Part shown: positions 39,823 through 49,283 of the stretch, piece by piece
How positions within the stretch are numbered: the first letter of the stretch is position 1
Layout of the letters: the number at the start of each line of letters is the position of its first letter
Source of the DNA: Heliobacterium mobile
Lineage (GTDB): Bacteria > Bacillota > Desulfitobacteriia > Heliobacteriales > Heliobacteriaceae
Length of the DNA: 64,000 bases
NCBI RefSeq assembly: GCF_009720735.1
Contig: NZ_WNKU01000003.1
Location: 124,001 to 188,000, forward strand
Reading direction: 5' to 3'
Translations under genes and position numbers: made by a program
The notes under the pieces: generated by a model
Database searches by the model: none
The model's input: only the letters and a program-made list of their open reading frames with translations
What the model was told of the DNA's origin: nothing

Positions 39823-41595
39823 TTACGCCTCGACCAAACGGTAGGTAGAGATGATCGCGTCGGCCACCCGTAGGCCGTCTACAGCAGCACTGACGATGCC
39901 TCCCGCATAACCAGCGCCCTCTCCAGCTGGGTAAAGGCCATGGAGGTCCGGCGACTGCAGAGACTCATCACGAAGGATGCGCCAGGGGGCTGATGTGCGC
40001 GTCTCTACGCCCGTTAGCACCGCCTGGGCCATATCAAAGCCTTGTATTTTCCGTCCGAAATTTTTCAGCCCTGCTTGCAAGGCTTCGCCGACCTCTTTCG
40101 GGAGGCTCGCGTGCAAGTTGGCCGCCGTAACGTCTGGTTGATAGGTGGGCGTGACGAGCGCTCCTGTTAGATCGCCTTTTTGGTCGGCCAAAAAGTCACC
40201 GACCGTCTGGGCTGGCGCTCGGTAATTGGATCCGCCTAGTTCAAAGGCTTTGCGTTCCCAGATGCGCTGAAACTCAGCGCCGCCGAGCGGACCGGGCGAG
40301 GGAAAATCTTCCGGACCGACCGAGACGACCAGGGCCGAGTTGGCCACGCCCGTGTCTCGGGCGTATTCGCTCATGCCGTTGGTGACGACGCCACCTTCTT
40401 CTGAGGCAGCTGCGACCACGGTACCGCCGGGACACATGCAGAAAGAGAAGACCGTCCGTCCGGCTTCTTGGATTTTCGTGTGTAGTTGATAGTCGGCCAC
40501 ACCAAGGCGTTCGTGCCCAGCCATTTCCCCATACTGGGACCGGTCAATCAATTCCTGAGGATGTTCCACCCGAAGACCGATCGCAAAGGGTTTCGCCTGC
40601 ATAGGCACATCCTGATGGTATAAGTTCTTTACCGTATCTCGGGCACTGTGGCCAATGGCTAGAACAACAATCTCGGCCGGTATCTCCCTACTTTCAGACG
40701 GACTATCTACAAGCAGACTACCTACAGGCAGACTTTTTGTAGACAGACCCCCTGCATCAGAGCTACCCGCACTAAACTTAGTCAAACCCTTTTGGTTAGC
40801 ATGTTTATTCAAATGCTCGGCCATAAGCTCGCTCTCTTTCGTGAGCTTCACCCCGGCTACCCGGCGGCCGAGTGCCGTCTTCTCAAGGATCAGTTCGTCC
40901 ACCTGAGCACCAAAGAAGACCTCTCCGCCCTGTTCCTCCAAACGCTTCCGGAGGTTGCGGACCACCTGACGGAGCACATCGGTTCCCACATGGGGCTTAG
41001 CCTTGTAGAGGATCTCCTGGGGCGCTCCCGCTTCAGCGAGCCGTTCGAAGACCTCTGTAATCCGGGGATCATGGGTCCTCGTCGTCAGTTTACCATCGGA
41101 AAAGGTCCCGGCGCCGCCTTCTCCAAACTGCACATTCGAATTGACCTGCAATTCTCCCGTCTCCCAGAACCGGCGTACGTCTTCCGTTCTCCGGTCCACA
41201 TCGTAGCCTCGTTCCAAGAGAATTGGCCGGTAACCGGCTTCGGCGAGTTTTAAGGCGGCGAAGTAGCCGCAAGGTCCCGCGCCGACGACGATAGGACGGC
41301 TAGTCAGTGGCTCGTTTCCTCGCAACAGCGGCTTCACTTTTTCTTCTTTGACGATGGCAATTTGGCTATCCTTTTCTACAATTCCGCTGGGGATCTTCAC
41401 GTCGGCCTTGAGGAGGACTTCCACCGTGTAGACGAAACGGATATCGGCCTTTTTGCGAGCATCGACAGCTTCACGTATGATATTCAGTTCAGCGATTTGG
41501 CCAGGCTTCAAGCCCAGCCGTTTTGCCGCCTTCGGCAAAAGACGGCCGGTGTCTTCCGACAAGCCGGCCCGTAAATTGGCAATCCGTATCTTCAA
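39823..41595 (-). CDS. FAD-dependent dehydrogenase (COG2509-like)
   Basis: 590 aa from TTG 41595 (LKIRIANLRAGLSED), downstream of AAAGGAG; a longer frame from 41688 would overlap ybbR. The FAD site is VVGAGPCGYFAALKLAEAG with ERGYDVDRR, and the C-terminal GEGAGYAGGIVSAAVDG closes the flavin pocket. The family is present in many anaerobes next to glmM/cdaA genes, but the substrate is unknown. An insertion of about 45 residues (near LSTKSLPVGSLLVDSPSES) is coded partly by 15-bp tandem repeats at 40690-40749. Confidence 0.88.
   Translation of the reverse strand: MKIRIANLRAGLSEDTGRLLPKAAKRLGLKPGQIAELNIIREAVDARKKADIRFVYTVEVLLKADVKIPSGIVEKDSQIAIVKEEKVKPLLRGNEPLTSRPIVVGAGPCGYFAALKLAEAGYRPILLERGYDVDRRTEDVRRFWETGELQVNSNVQFGEGGAGTFSDGKLTTRTHDPRITEVFERLAEAGAPQEILYKAKPHVGTDVLRQVVRNLRKRLEEQGGEVFFGAQVDELILEKTALGRRVAGVKLTKESELMAEHLNKHANQKGLTKFSAGSSDAGGLSTKSLPVGSLLVDSPSESREIPAEIVVLAIGHSARDTVKNLYHQDVPMQAKPFAIGLRVEHPQELIDRSQYGEMAGHERLGVADYQLHTKIQEAGRTVFSFCMCPGGTVVAAASEEGGVVTNGMSEYARDTGVANSALVVSVGPEDFPSPGPLGGAEFQRIWERKAFELGGSNYRAPAQTVGDFLADQKGDLTGALVTPTYQPDVTAANLHASLPKEVGEALQAGLKNFGRKIQGFDMAQAVLTGVETRTSAPWRILRDESLQSPDLHGLYPAGEGAGYAGGIVSAAVDGLRVADAIISTYRLVEA
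40690..40749 (-). repeat. Four 15-bp tandem repeats inside the FAD protein gene
   Basis: Degenerate units such as AGTCTGCCTGTAGGT and AGTCTGCTTGTAGAT code for the five-residue steps LSTK-, SLPVG, SLLVD and SPSES. The frame is kept. Confidence 0.8.
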
Positions 41596-41620
41596 ATTCG
41601 TCCCAAAGGCTCCTTTCGGC

Positions 41621-42670
41621 TCACTGACCTTCCTTAGCAGGTTCCTTCGTTCCATTCGGGGTTCCCGTACCCGTACCCGTTCCACCACCGGTCGGGGTTT
41701 GCCCGCTTGCCGGCGGTACCGTCTCCGCAGGGGTTGTGGCCGATACGGCTTCGATGACGACGGTCACTCTCACCATGCCTTGGGCGGCGTTCTGCGGGCG
41801 AATCCCGTTCGGGAACTGGAGGGGCACATCTCTAACGACGTCTCCTTTAGCCTCCGTGATGTCTACCGGTGAGGTGGAAAGGCTACGCACTTCCGGTGAC
41901 ATTTCCACAGGCAATTGGACCGTGACGGATGCCGGTTCGACCCGCGTGGAGGCGACACGGTATCCTTTTGCCGGGGTTCCAACGACTTGCGGTTGTATGT
42001 TTGCCGTCTTAGAGGTAATCTCCTGGGTGATCGGTACGTTTACTTCGACCGAACGCGGCGAGATTTGGATCCGCCCGTCATCGTTATTGATGTACGGTTC
42101 CATGATGCTCACCGGCAGGCTGCGAAGGATCGATTCTTTTCCCCCGACCGGTATCTGAACGCCGACCTTCCGGATCGCTTTTAGTTTTTCTCGGGGTCCG
42201 CTGAGGACAACATCGGCTGGTTGAAAGGTGGGATCGCCCATCTTATACCCTGTCGGCAGGGTGCCTTTGTATTCCCAGGCGACGGGAACGGTGCGGGTCT
42301 CTAAGACATCTACGTTCAGGTTGAGCTCTGATGGCGTACGACTGATCACCTGTACGTTGGACGGTGAATCGACTTGAATACTAACCGTCAGCGGTCCGGG
42401 CTTGGCACCGGATAAGCTGAGCCGGGCCCGGAAATCTCGCGACGATAAGTTCGCTAATATCGACTTCGGTCCCCGGACCTTAAGTTCCACCACGTTCGGC
42501 GGTTCCGGGTCGAGCACATAGCCCGCTTCCAGGCCTTCTCGTTCGAGCGTGACGGGAAAGGTTTGTGTCCCTTGCTGCTCCGCCTGTACATAGATCCATA
42601 GAAGGACGGCTAAGGCAAGGGCAGCCGCCTTATAGAGCCAGTTACGGCGTGCTGTTTCGGCGAGATCCAT
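41621..42670 (-). CDS. ybbR: YbbR-domain protein, regulator of CdaA
   Basis: 349 aa from ATG 42670, which overlaps the cdaA stop in TAATG. One N-terminal helix (about 14-31; AAALALAVLLWIYVQ) anchors several outside YbbR repeats, seen as repeated VxVRGP or VxLSGP turns (VELKVRGPKSIL, VVLSGPREKLK). The end is a Thr/Gly/Pro-rich tail. In Firmicutes YbbR (CdaR) binds and tunes CdaA. GGAGG lies just before the start within the cdaA end. Confidence 0.93.
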   Translation of the reverse strand: MDLAETARRNWLYKAAALALAVLLWIYVQAEQQGTQTFPVTLEREGLEAGYVLDPEPPNVVELKVRGPKSILANLSSRDFRARLSLSGAKPGPLTVSIQVDSPSNVQVISRTPSELNLNVDVLETRTVPVAWEYKGTLPTGYKMGDPTFQPADVVLSGPREKLKAIRKVGVQIPVGGKESILRSLPVSIMEPYINNDDGRIQISPRSVEVNVPITQEITSKTANIQPQVVGTPAKGYRVASTRVEPASVTVQLPVEMSPEVRSLSTSPVDITEAKGDVVRDVPLQFPNGIRPQNAAQGMVRVTVVIEAVSATTPAETVPPASGQTPTGGGTGTGTGTPNGTKEPAKEGQ

Positions 42671-43482
42671 TATTGCTGCCCCCTCCAATGCCAGAATGGC
42701 CGCGTATTTGACGACTTCGGTTGCAGCAATTCTTCTAACCGTGATCGCAGGGATGTCTCATCTAAGAAGCGGGTCAGTCTCCCATCGACGGACAGGGATA
42801 AGTTGCCTGTCTCTTCCGAGACGATCACCGCCACGGCGTCGCATTGTTCGGTAATGCCGATGCCGGCCCGGTGCCGGGTGCCCAGTTCCCGGGACAGATC
42901 GGGGTCGTCTGTCAACGGAAGGTAACAGGCCGCCGCGATGACCCGATCGCCCCGGACGACGACAGCGCCGTCGTGAAGGGGTGTCTTGGGGATGAATATG
43001 TTCACGAGAAACTCGCTCGATACTTTCCCGTCGATAAATGTCCCGGTCTCGATGACATCATTGACACCGGTTTTTCGTTCGATGATGATCAGCGCACCGA
43101 TCTTGTTTTTGACGAGCACGCCGACGGCGCGAACGATTTCCCCGATGACTAAGCTTCTGTCCTCATCGCCCATCACAGCGAGCTGAGCTGGAAAAAGTTT
43201 ACCCCGCCCCAACTGTTCTAAGGTACGGCGCAGTTCCGGTTGAAAAACGACAGGAAGCGCCACGATGAGCGCTGTCCAGGCTTGTTTTAAAAGCCAGCTC
43301 AAGGTGGTCAGGCTGAGGGCTTCGCTCAGATAGGAGGCGATGATTAACACACCGAACCCTTTGAGCAATTGCACCGCCCGGGTGCCTTTTATAAACATGG
43401 TGAGCCGGTAAATGATATAGGCAACGGCCAAGATGTCTATGAGTGCGATCAGGTTGAACTTTTCCAAGGCCGGTGGAATCAT
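42670..43482 (-). CDS. cdaA: Membrane diadenylate cyclase
   Basis: 270 aa. Three N-terminal membrane helices (about 10-80) precede the DAC domain. The two signature motifs are DGA in TPLHDGAVVVRG and RHR in GTRHRAGIGITEQ, so the protein should make c-di-AMP from ATP. The ribosome site AGGAGGTGATC is near-perfect. It is the first gene of the cdaA-ybbR-(FAD protein)-glmM run, the arrangement that links c-di-AMP with wall precursor synthesis. Confidence 0.96.
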   Translation of the reverse strand: MIPPALEKFNLIALIDILAVAYIIYRLTMFIKGTRAVQLLKGFGVLIIASYLSEALSLTTLSWLLKQAWTALIVALPVVFQPELRRTLEQLGRGKLFPAQLAVMGDEDRSLVIGEIVRAVGVLVKNKIGALIIIERKTGVNDVIETGTFIDGKVSSEFLVNIFIPKTPLHDGAVVVRGDRVIAAACYLPLTDDPDLSRELGTRHRAGIGITEQCDAVAVIVSEETGNLSLSVDGRLTRFLDETSLRSRLEELLQPKSSNTRPFWHWRGQQ

Positions 43483-43529
43483 CAGATCACCTCCTCTTCT
43501 AGATTTTCTCTATTCGAGGGCAAAATCCC

Positions 43530-43559
43530 TTGTGGCAAAATCCGGTTTGCGACTATAAT
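43530..43559 (+). promoter_or_regulatory. Promoter of sbp
   Basis: TTGTGG (43530-43535) and TATAAT (43554-43559), 18 bp apart, about 60 bp before the Sbp start. Confidence 0.65.
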
Positions 43560-43620
43560 GGAGGCAGAATCGTATTTCATTTTTTGACAAGATTTTCATT
43601 TAAGGTGGTGCCAGGAACAG

Positions 43621-43998
43621 ATGTGGTTACCTCTCGTCGGGCTCGCCCTGGGGGTTTTTATTGGTTCCGTATTATCCGTTACGATTCCTATTGAGTATGC
43701 CAAGTACATGTCGATTGCGGTCCTGGCGGCGTTAGACTCTGTCTTCGGCTCTTTGCGGAGCTTTTTGGAGGACAAATTTGACGCCCTGATCCTGTTGACG
43801 GGCTTCTTCACCAATGCCGTTTTGGCAGCGCTACTCGCCTATATCGGCGATCGGCTCGGTGTCGACCTGTTCCTCGCTGCCGTCTTCGCCTTCGGTGTCC
43901 GGATTTTCCAGAATCTCGCCGTCATCCGCCGTTATATCATCGACCGGATTGTCCGGCCCCGCGTGAAAACGCCGCCGAACAATCTTGAAAAAGCCTAG
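43621..43998 (+). CDS. sbp: Small basic membrane protein (Sbp, DUF1290)
   Basis: 125 aa, close to the family length. Three membrane helices with the family sequence MWLPLVGLALGVFIGSVL, IPIEYAKYMSIAVLAALDS and AFGVRIFQNLAVIRR. In Bacillus the gene lies near ftsA/ftsZ; here it is alone, divergent from cdaA. Its function is not settled. AAGGTGG precedes the ATG. Confidence 0.92.
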   Translation: MWLPLVGLALGVFIGSVLSVTIPIEYAKYMSIAVLAALDSVFGSLRSFLEDKFDALILLTGFFTNAVLAALLAYIGDRLGVDLFLAAVFAFGVRIFQNLAVIRRYIIDRIVRPRVKTPPNNLEKA

Positions 43999-44076
43999 GG
44001 AACGAGTACACCCACCGTTGGGGATTTGTTCTCGTCATAACCTCTATTTTATCTTTAGTTTTGTGGAAAAGCAAAG

Positions 44077-44105
44077 GCCTGCCCAGATTTTGGGCAGGCT
44101 TTTTC
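44077..44105 (+). terminator. Terminator after sbp
   Basis: GCCTGCCCA pairs with TGGGCAGGC, followed by TTTTTC. It also lies at the far end of the leftward ilv-leu operon. Confidence 0.85.
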
Positions 44106-44265
44106 ACTGTTTCTCTTTTGCGGTCTCAAGATTCTGTGGACTTTCGGATTTGCCAGGGATTTGACAGAGGGACTCGACAGACTGATCGGACAGTCATGTT
44201 TCGTCGGGACTATGCCTTCAGTGCAAGTAAGGTATGGGTACGGCTGTTAGGCAGCCAATACGTTG

Positions 44266-45912
44266 TTAGGCAGTCGTTGCGGCTGCCTCAGAGGCCACTT
44301 CGGTCGCTTCCACTGGGTCCGTCTCTACTTGACCGTGCTTGAGCAAGCCGTACTGGAAGGAATCCATCAATGCTTGCCAGGACGCTTCGATGATGTTCGC
44401 CGAGACGCCGACAGTGCTCCAACTATCCTGGTGGTTCCTTGTTTCGATGAGAACGCGGACTTTGGCGCCGGTAGCATCTTTCTCGTCGAGCACCCGCACC
44501 TTGTAGTCAGTGAGGTGGCAGTCGCCCAAGAAGGGATAATGACTGATCAAGGCTTTGCGCAGGGCGTTATCGACGGCGTTGACGGGACCGTTGCCTTCGG
44601 CCGCGGTGTGCACGACCTGGTCGCCGACACGCAGCTTGATCATGGCTTCCGACGTGAATTCAGCGTCAGAACGCTTTTCGATGATCAGGCGGATCGAATC
44701 GAGAACAAAAGGAACGGGATCTTCACCGAAGGCGCGGCGGAGAAGGACTTCGAAAGAAGCTTCGGCACCTTCAAACTGGAAGCCCTGATGTTCCAGGTTT
44801 TTGATATTTTCAATGATCTGTTTCGTGTCGGCATTTTCCCGGTTTACATCGAGGCCGAGTTCTTTCGCCTTGTAGACGATATTGCTCATACCGGACAGTT
44901 CGGAGACGAGCACACGGCGCTGGTTTCCGACTTGTTCGGGCTCAATATGTTCATAGGTGCCGGGGTCTTTTAAGAGGGCTGATACATGCATGCCGCCCTT
45001 ATGGGCAAAGGCGGAGTGTCCGACAAAGGCCATGTCGTTGCGCAGGGTCACGTTGGCGATTTCAGCCACATAGTGAGCCGTTTCTGTCAGCAAGGCCACA
45101 TTTTGCGCGGGCAGGCATTCCATGTTCATTTTCAGTTGCAGGTTGGGGATGATGGAGCAGAGGTTGGCATTGCCGCAGCGTTCCCCATAGCCGTTGATCG
45201 TCCCTTGGATCTGCCGGGCGCCGGCCATGATCCCCATCAGGGAGTTGGCGACGGCGAGGTCGCCGTCATTATGGACATGGACGCCAACAGGGGCACGAAG
45301 GGTGAAGACCATTTCCTGGGTGATGGCGAGCATATCCTGAGGTAACGTGCCGCCGTTGGTGTCGCAGAGGACGATCCAATCGGCACCGGCCTGTTCTGCG
45401 GCCAGTACCGCTTCTTTGGCGTATTGGGGATTCGCTTTGTACCCGTCATAGAAGTGTTCCGCATCAAACATGACCTCTAAGCCTTGCTCTTTGAGAAAGG
45501 CAATGGAGTCTCGGATGATGCGCAGGTTCTCTTCCAAGGTCGTCCGCAGGGCGGCGGTGACATGGAAATCCCAGGTCTTGCCGAAAATCGTGACGACTGG
45601 GGCACCCGATTGTACCAACGCTTGCAGGTTGGCGTCTTCGCTGGCTTTCAAGCCGGGACGGCAGGTGGCGCCGAAGGCGGCAATTTTGGCATGCTTCCAG
45701 GGCATGCTCTTCGCCCGCTGGAAAAACTCCATATCTTTGGGGTTCGATCCGGGCCATCCGCCCTCAATGTAGGCTACACCAAGTTGGTCCAGTCGTGCTG
45801 CGATTTTGAGTTTGTCTTCCACACTGAGGGAGATGCCCTCCCCTTGGGTTCCGTCGCGGAGCGTCGTATCATAGATAAAAACACGGTCCAATCGGGGCAC
45901 CTCTTTCTCCAT
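44266..45912 (-). CDS. cimA: (R)-citramalate synthase
   Basis: 548 aa. The HMGL-like catalytic barrel starts IYDTTLRDGTQGEGISLSVEDK, with GGWPGSNPKD, and the metal-binding His pair in GVHVHNDGDLAVANS. The pattern GGWPGSNP and the length separate CimA from 2-isopropylmalate synthase. The LeuA-type allosteric domain occupies the last 140 residues. It condenses pyruvate and acetyl-CoA to citramalate, so isoleucine can be made without threonine deaminase, with LeuCD and LeuB doing the next steps. It is the last gene of the operon. Confidence 0.95.
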   Translation of the reverse strand: MEKEVPRLDRVFIYDTTLRDGTQGEGISLSVEDKLKIAARLDQLGVAYIEGGWPGSNPKDMEFFQRAKSMPWKHAKIAAFGATCRPGLKASEDANLQALVQSGAPVVTIFGKTWDFHVTAALRTTLEENLRIIRDSIAFLKEQGLEVMFDAEHFYDGYKANPQYAKEAVLAAEQAGADWIVLCDTNGGTLPQDMLAITQEMVFTLRAPVGVHVHNDGDLAVANSLMGIMAGARQIQGTINGYGERCGNANLCSIIPNLQLKMNMECLPAQNVALLTETAHYVAEIANVTLRNDMAFVGHSAFAHKGGMHVSALLKDPGTYEHIEPEQVGNQRRVLVSELSGMSNIVYKAKELGLDVNRENADTKQIIENIKNLEHQGFQFEGAEASFEVLLRRAFGEDPVPFVLDSIRLIIEKRSDAEFTSEAMIKLRVGDQVVHTAAEGNGPVNAVDNALRKALISHYPFLGDCHLTDYKVRVLDEKDATGAKVRVLIETRNHQDSWSTVGVSANIIEASWQALMDSFQYGLLKHGQVETDPVEATEVASEAAATTA

Positions 45913-46005
45913 CGGTAACTCTTACAGGTACAACGACGTGTTTCAGCCGGCATCTTTGCGCTTGTGAGCACAATATTCCAGCATTGATATGCGTGAAGAG
46001 CCGGC

Positions 46006-47079
46006 TTAAGCCAGCTCTTCTAATACGCGATCAGTCATTTCTTCGGTGTTGACGAGGGTTTTTCCTGCTTCCATGATGTCGCCCGTACGGAAACCTTTCG
46101 ATAAAACTTTTTCGACGGCATCTTCGATGGCCCGAGCTTCAGTCACCAGGTTGAAGGAGTATTCGAGCATCATCGCCGTCGACAGGATGGTGGCCAAGGG
46201 GTTGGCCTTTTTCTGTCCGGCGATGTCCGGCGCGGAACCGTGAGCCGGTTCGTAGAGAGCGACGTTGCCGCCGATGGAGGCCGACGGGAGCATCCCCAGG
46301 GAAGCCGAGAGCATGGAAGCCTGGTCGGTGAGGATGTCGCCGAAGGTGTTTTCGGTGACGACGACGTCAAACTGCCGGGGGTTGCGGACGAGCTGCATGG
46401 CAGCGTTGTCAACATACATATGTGTCAAGGTCACATCGGGATAGTCAGCGGCGACACGGATGGCCGTCTCCCGCCAGAGCCGGGACGCTTCGAGGACGTT
46501 GGCTTTGTCGACGGAGCAGACTTCCTTGCGGGTGCGCTTGCGAGCCGCTTCAAAAGCCAGGCGGACGATGCGTTCGATCTCTGGTGTCGAGTACAGCATG
46601 GTATCCCAAGCTCTTTCCACACCATCGACGGTTTCGCGGCCTTTGGGACCGAAGTACATACCTCCGGTCAGTTCCCGGATGACGACCATGTCGGTGCCTT
46701 CGAGGACTTCCTTTTTCAAGGTTGAGGCATCGGCGAGGGCGCTGTACATCCGGCAAGGACGGATGTTGGCGTAGAGGCCGAGCTCTTTGCGCAGGGGAAG
46801 GAGTGCGCCTACTTCCGGTCGGAGGTGAGTCGGCAAGTTATCCCATTTGGGGCCGCCGATAGCGCCGAGGAGGACGGCATCGCTGTTGTAACAGAGTCCC
46901 AGCGTTTCTTCAGGCAGGGGATGGCCGGTCGCATCGATGGCGGCGCCGCCGATGAGGCCTTGATTATACTCAAACTGGTGGCCGTATTTTTCGGCGATCT
47001 TGTCGAGGACGCGAATCGCCTGCGGGACGACTTCGGTACCGATACCGTCACCAGGAAGGACTGCGATACGGTAAGCCAC
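46006..47079 (-). CDS. leuB: 3-isopropylmalate dehydrogenase
   Basis: 357 aa. Clear family features: [32 protein letters not shown], and [14 protein letters not shown] with the metal-binding Asp residues, then [12 protein letters not shown]. It oxidises 3-isopropylmalate with NAD and probably also methylmalate from the citramalate route. A 390-bp spacer holding a large inverted-repeat element separates it from leuD. AAGGAGAG lies before the ATG. Confidence 0.96.
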   Translation of the reverse strand: MAYRIAVLPGDGIGTEVVPQAIRVLDKIAEKYGHQFEYNQGLIGGAAIDATGHPLPEETLGLCYNSDAVLLGAIGGPKWDNLPTHLRPEVGALLPLRKELGLYANIRPCRMYSALADASTLKKEVLEGTDMVVIRELTGGMYFGPKGRETVDGVERAWDTMLYSTPEIERIVRLAFEAARKRTRKEVCSVDKANVLEASRLWRETAIRVAADYPDVTLTHMYVDNAAMQLVRNPRQFDVVVTENTFGDILTDQASMLSASLGMLPSASIGGNVALYEPAHGSAPDIAGQKKANPLATILSTAMMLEYSFNLVTEARAIEDAVEKVLSKGFRTGDIMEAGKTLVNTEEMTDRVLEELA

Positions 47080-47223
47080 GGTTTATCTCTCCTTAGGATG
47101 TCGTTAGGGTCATTGGCCGGCTCGCTATGATCTCCGAAATGCACACCGTCCAATGACCCCAAGCAACCATCAGTGATTATGCTTGGTCATAGAAGTCAGT
47201 AGGGTCGCTCTTTCTGGTTTCTT

Positions 47224-47432
47224 TGCACTTACGTAAGAAATCTGGGGTGTAATGACGGAGTGAGCGATTGGGGCGTAACGGCGTCGTGAGCGAAAGTTGC
47301 GAAGCCGGAAAGTGCGCCATGGTTTACATGCAGAAAAGCCTTGGGGTTTGGCGCACCGGCGGAGCAACCGAGCGAACAGCCGTGAAGCCCTTAGCGAGCG
47401 GAGTCATTACACCCCCGATTTACCACATTGCA
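47224..47432. repeat. 209-bp inverted-repeat (MITE-like) element between leuD and leuB
   Basis: The two ends are imperfect inverted copies of about 30 bp; the best match is GGGGTGTAATGAC (near 47244-47256) with GTCATTACACCCC (near 47403-47415), extended outward by TGCA..GTAA..AATC. Nested inner arms are GTTGC/GCAAC and GTGCGCC/GGCGCAC. GAGCG recurs along both arms. No transposase is coded. Confidence 0.7.
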
Positions 47433-47472
47433 CTACTAAGTACTAGATAAGAGCTAGAGTACAGAGTACCAA

Positions 47473-47976
47473 TTAGGCCTTGGCCTCGCTCAACCTCGTC
47501 TTCACATACTCCATGAGACCGCCGTTGCGGATGATCTCTTGCATGGAGGCGTCGAGGGCTTTGGCGGTGTAGGTTTGACCGGTGGTCATGTTGAAGATGA
47601 CACCGCTGTCGGCGTTCACTTGGATCACATCGCCTTCCCGGATGCCATCGACCGCTTCAGGGCACTCGAAGATGGGCAGCCCGATGTTGATGGCGTTGCG
47701 GAAGAAGATGCGGGCGAAGGATTTGGCGATGACGCAGGAGACGCCGGCGGCGCGGATGCAGATGGGCGCATGTTCCCGGGAGGAACCGCAGCCGAAGTTT
47801 TTGTCCGCGACGATGATGTCGCCATTTTGCACTTTCTGCGGGAAGGTGGGGTCAGCATCTTCCATGCAGTGCTTGGCCAGTTCTTCCGGCACGCTCGTGT
47901 TCATGTAGCGAGCAGGGATGATGGCATCTGTATCGATGTCTTTCCCGAATTTCCAAACGCGGCCTGTGAACTCCAT
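47473..47976 (-). CDS. leuD: 3-isopropylmalate dehydratase small subunit
   Basis: 167 aa, short form typical of Clostridia and archaea. It has GRVWKFGKDIDTDAIIPARY, DKNFGCGSSREHAP, and FARIFFRNAINIGLP, the substrate-recognising swivel domain of the aconitase family. It starts directly after the leuC stop (no gap), so the subunits are made together. Confidence 0.96.
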   Translation of the reverse strand: MEFTGRVWKFGKDIDTDAIIPARYMNTSVPEELAKHCMEDADPTFPQKVQNGDIIVADKNFGCGSSREHAPICIRAAGVSCVIAKSFARIFFRNAINIGLPIFECPEAVDGIREGDVIQVNADSGVIFNMTTGQTYTAKALDASMQEIIRNGGLMEYVKTRLSEAKA

Positions 47977-49239
47977 TTATTCCACCTCCCGGGGATGTAC
48001 GATGCGGCCGGCAATGGCCGATGCGGCAGCGACGTTAGGGCCGCAGAGGTAAACTTCGCTCTCGGGGTGGCCCATGCGGCCGACGAAGTTACGGTTGGTG
48101 GTGGCGAGGGAGCGTTCGCCTTTGGCCAGGATGCCCATGTGGCCGCCTAAGCAGGGGCCGCAGGTGGGCGTGGAAACGGCGCAGCGGGCGTCGATGAAGA
48201 TCTCGATGAGGCCTTCTTTCATGGCCTGCTTGACGATGGCCTGGGTGCCCGGGAAGATGATGCAGCGCACGTTTTTGTGCACTTTCTTGCCTTGCATGAT
48301 CTTGGCAGCGACACGGAGGTCTTCGATGCGGCCGTTCGTGCAGGAGCCGATGACGACTTGGTCAAGCTCGACATGGCCTGCTTCGCTGACGGGCCGGGTG
48401 TTTTCGGGCAGGTGCGGGAAAGCGACGACAGGCTCGAGTTTTTCGACGTCGTATTTGATGACGCGGTTATACTTGGCGTCTTCGTCAGACTGGTAGACTT
48501 TGTAGGGTTTGTTTGTCCGTTCTTCTACATAGGCGATGGTCTTTTGGTCGGCAGCGATGATGCCGTTTTTCCCGCCCGCTTCGATGGCCATGTTGGCCAT
48601 GGTCATGCGGCCATCCATGGACAGTTCGTCGATCGCTGAACCGGTGAACTCCATCGATTGGTACAGTGCGCCGTCGACGCCGATGTCACCGATGGTGTGC
48701 AGGATCAGGTCCTTACCGGTCACATCTTCTGGCAGTTTGCCGTCATATTCGAATTTGATCGATTCGGGCACTTTGAACCAGGCTTCCCCTAAGGCGATGC
48801 CGGCGGCTAAGTCGGTGGAACCGACACCGGTAGCAAAGGCACCGAGGGCACCGTAGGTGCAGGTGTGAGAGTCAGCGCCGATGACGACGTCACCGGGGGT
48901 GACGAGGCCTTTTTCCGGGAGCAGGCAGTGCTCGATGCCCATTTCTCCGACATCAAAATGGTTGGTGATATCGAACTTGCGGGCGAAGTCGCGGACGACT
49001 TTCGATTGTTCGGCTGACTTGATGTCCTTGGCCGGAACGAAGTGGTCTTGGACCAGAACGACTTTATCTTTGTCAAAAACCTGTTCGAGGTTGATCTTTT
49101 CCAGTTCCTTGATGGAGACAGGAGCTGTAACATCGTTAGCCAAGACCAGGTCCAGTTTCGCACGGATCAGTTCGCCTGGCTCCACGGTGGCTTTGCCGGC
49201 GTGGGCGGCCAGGATTTTTTCGGTGATGGTCATACCCAT
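47977..49239 (-). CDS. leuC: 3-isopropylmalate dehydratase large subunit
   Basis: 420 aa from ATG 49239 ([16 protein letters not shown]); AAGGAGGG lies upstream, so the first ten codons of the longer frame are not used. The 4Fe-4S ligands are Cys in GSCTNGR and in CGPCLGG, with [20 protein letters not shown] earlier. With LeuD it isomerises isopropylmalate, and likely citramalate to methylmalate. Confidence 0.96.
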   Translation of the reverse strand: MGMTITEKILAAHAGKATVEPGELIRAKLDLVLANDVTAPVSIKELEKINLEQVFDKDKVVLVQDHFVPAKDIKSAEQSKVVRDFARKFDITNHFDVGEMGIEHCLLPEKGLVTPGDVVIGADSHTCTYGALGAFATGVGSTDLAAGIALGEAWFKVPESIKFEYDGKLPEDVTGKDLILHTIGDIGVDGALYQSMEFTGSAIDELSMDGRMTMANMAIEAGGKNGIIAADQKTIAYVEERTNKPYKVYQSDEDAKYNRVIKYDVEKLEPVVAFPHLPENTRPVSEAGHVELDQVVIGSCTNGRIEDLRVAAKIMQGKKVHKNVRCIIFPGTQAIVKQAMKEGLIEIFIDARCAVSTPTCGPCLGGHMGILAKGERSLATTNRNFVGRMGHPESEVYLCGPNVAAASAIAGRIVHPREVE

Positions 49240-49283
49240 GGTCGTTCCAGTCCCTCCTTCTGTCTGCAAAAGTATGTATTTTT

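Noticed and set aside
41596-41688. N-terminal extension of the FAD protein overlapping ybbR
   Set aside because: The extension is Arg-rich, antisense-like to no family motif, and the homologous start is the TTG at 41595 behind AAAGGAG.
47224-47432. A complete insertion sequence
   Set aside because: Terminal inverted repeats are present, but there is no transposase frame and the element is only about 209 bp.
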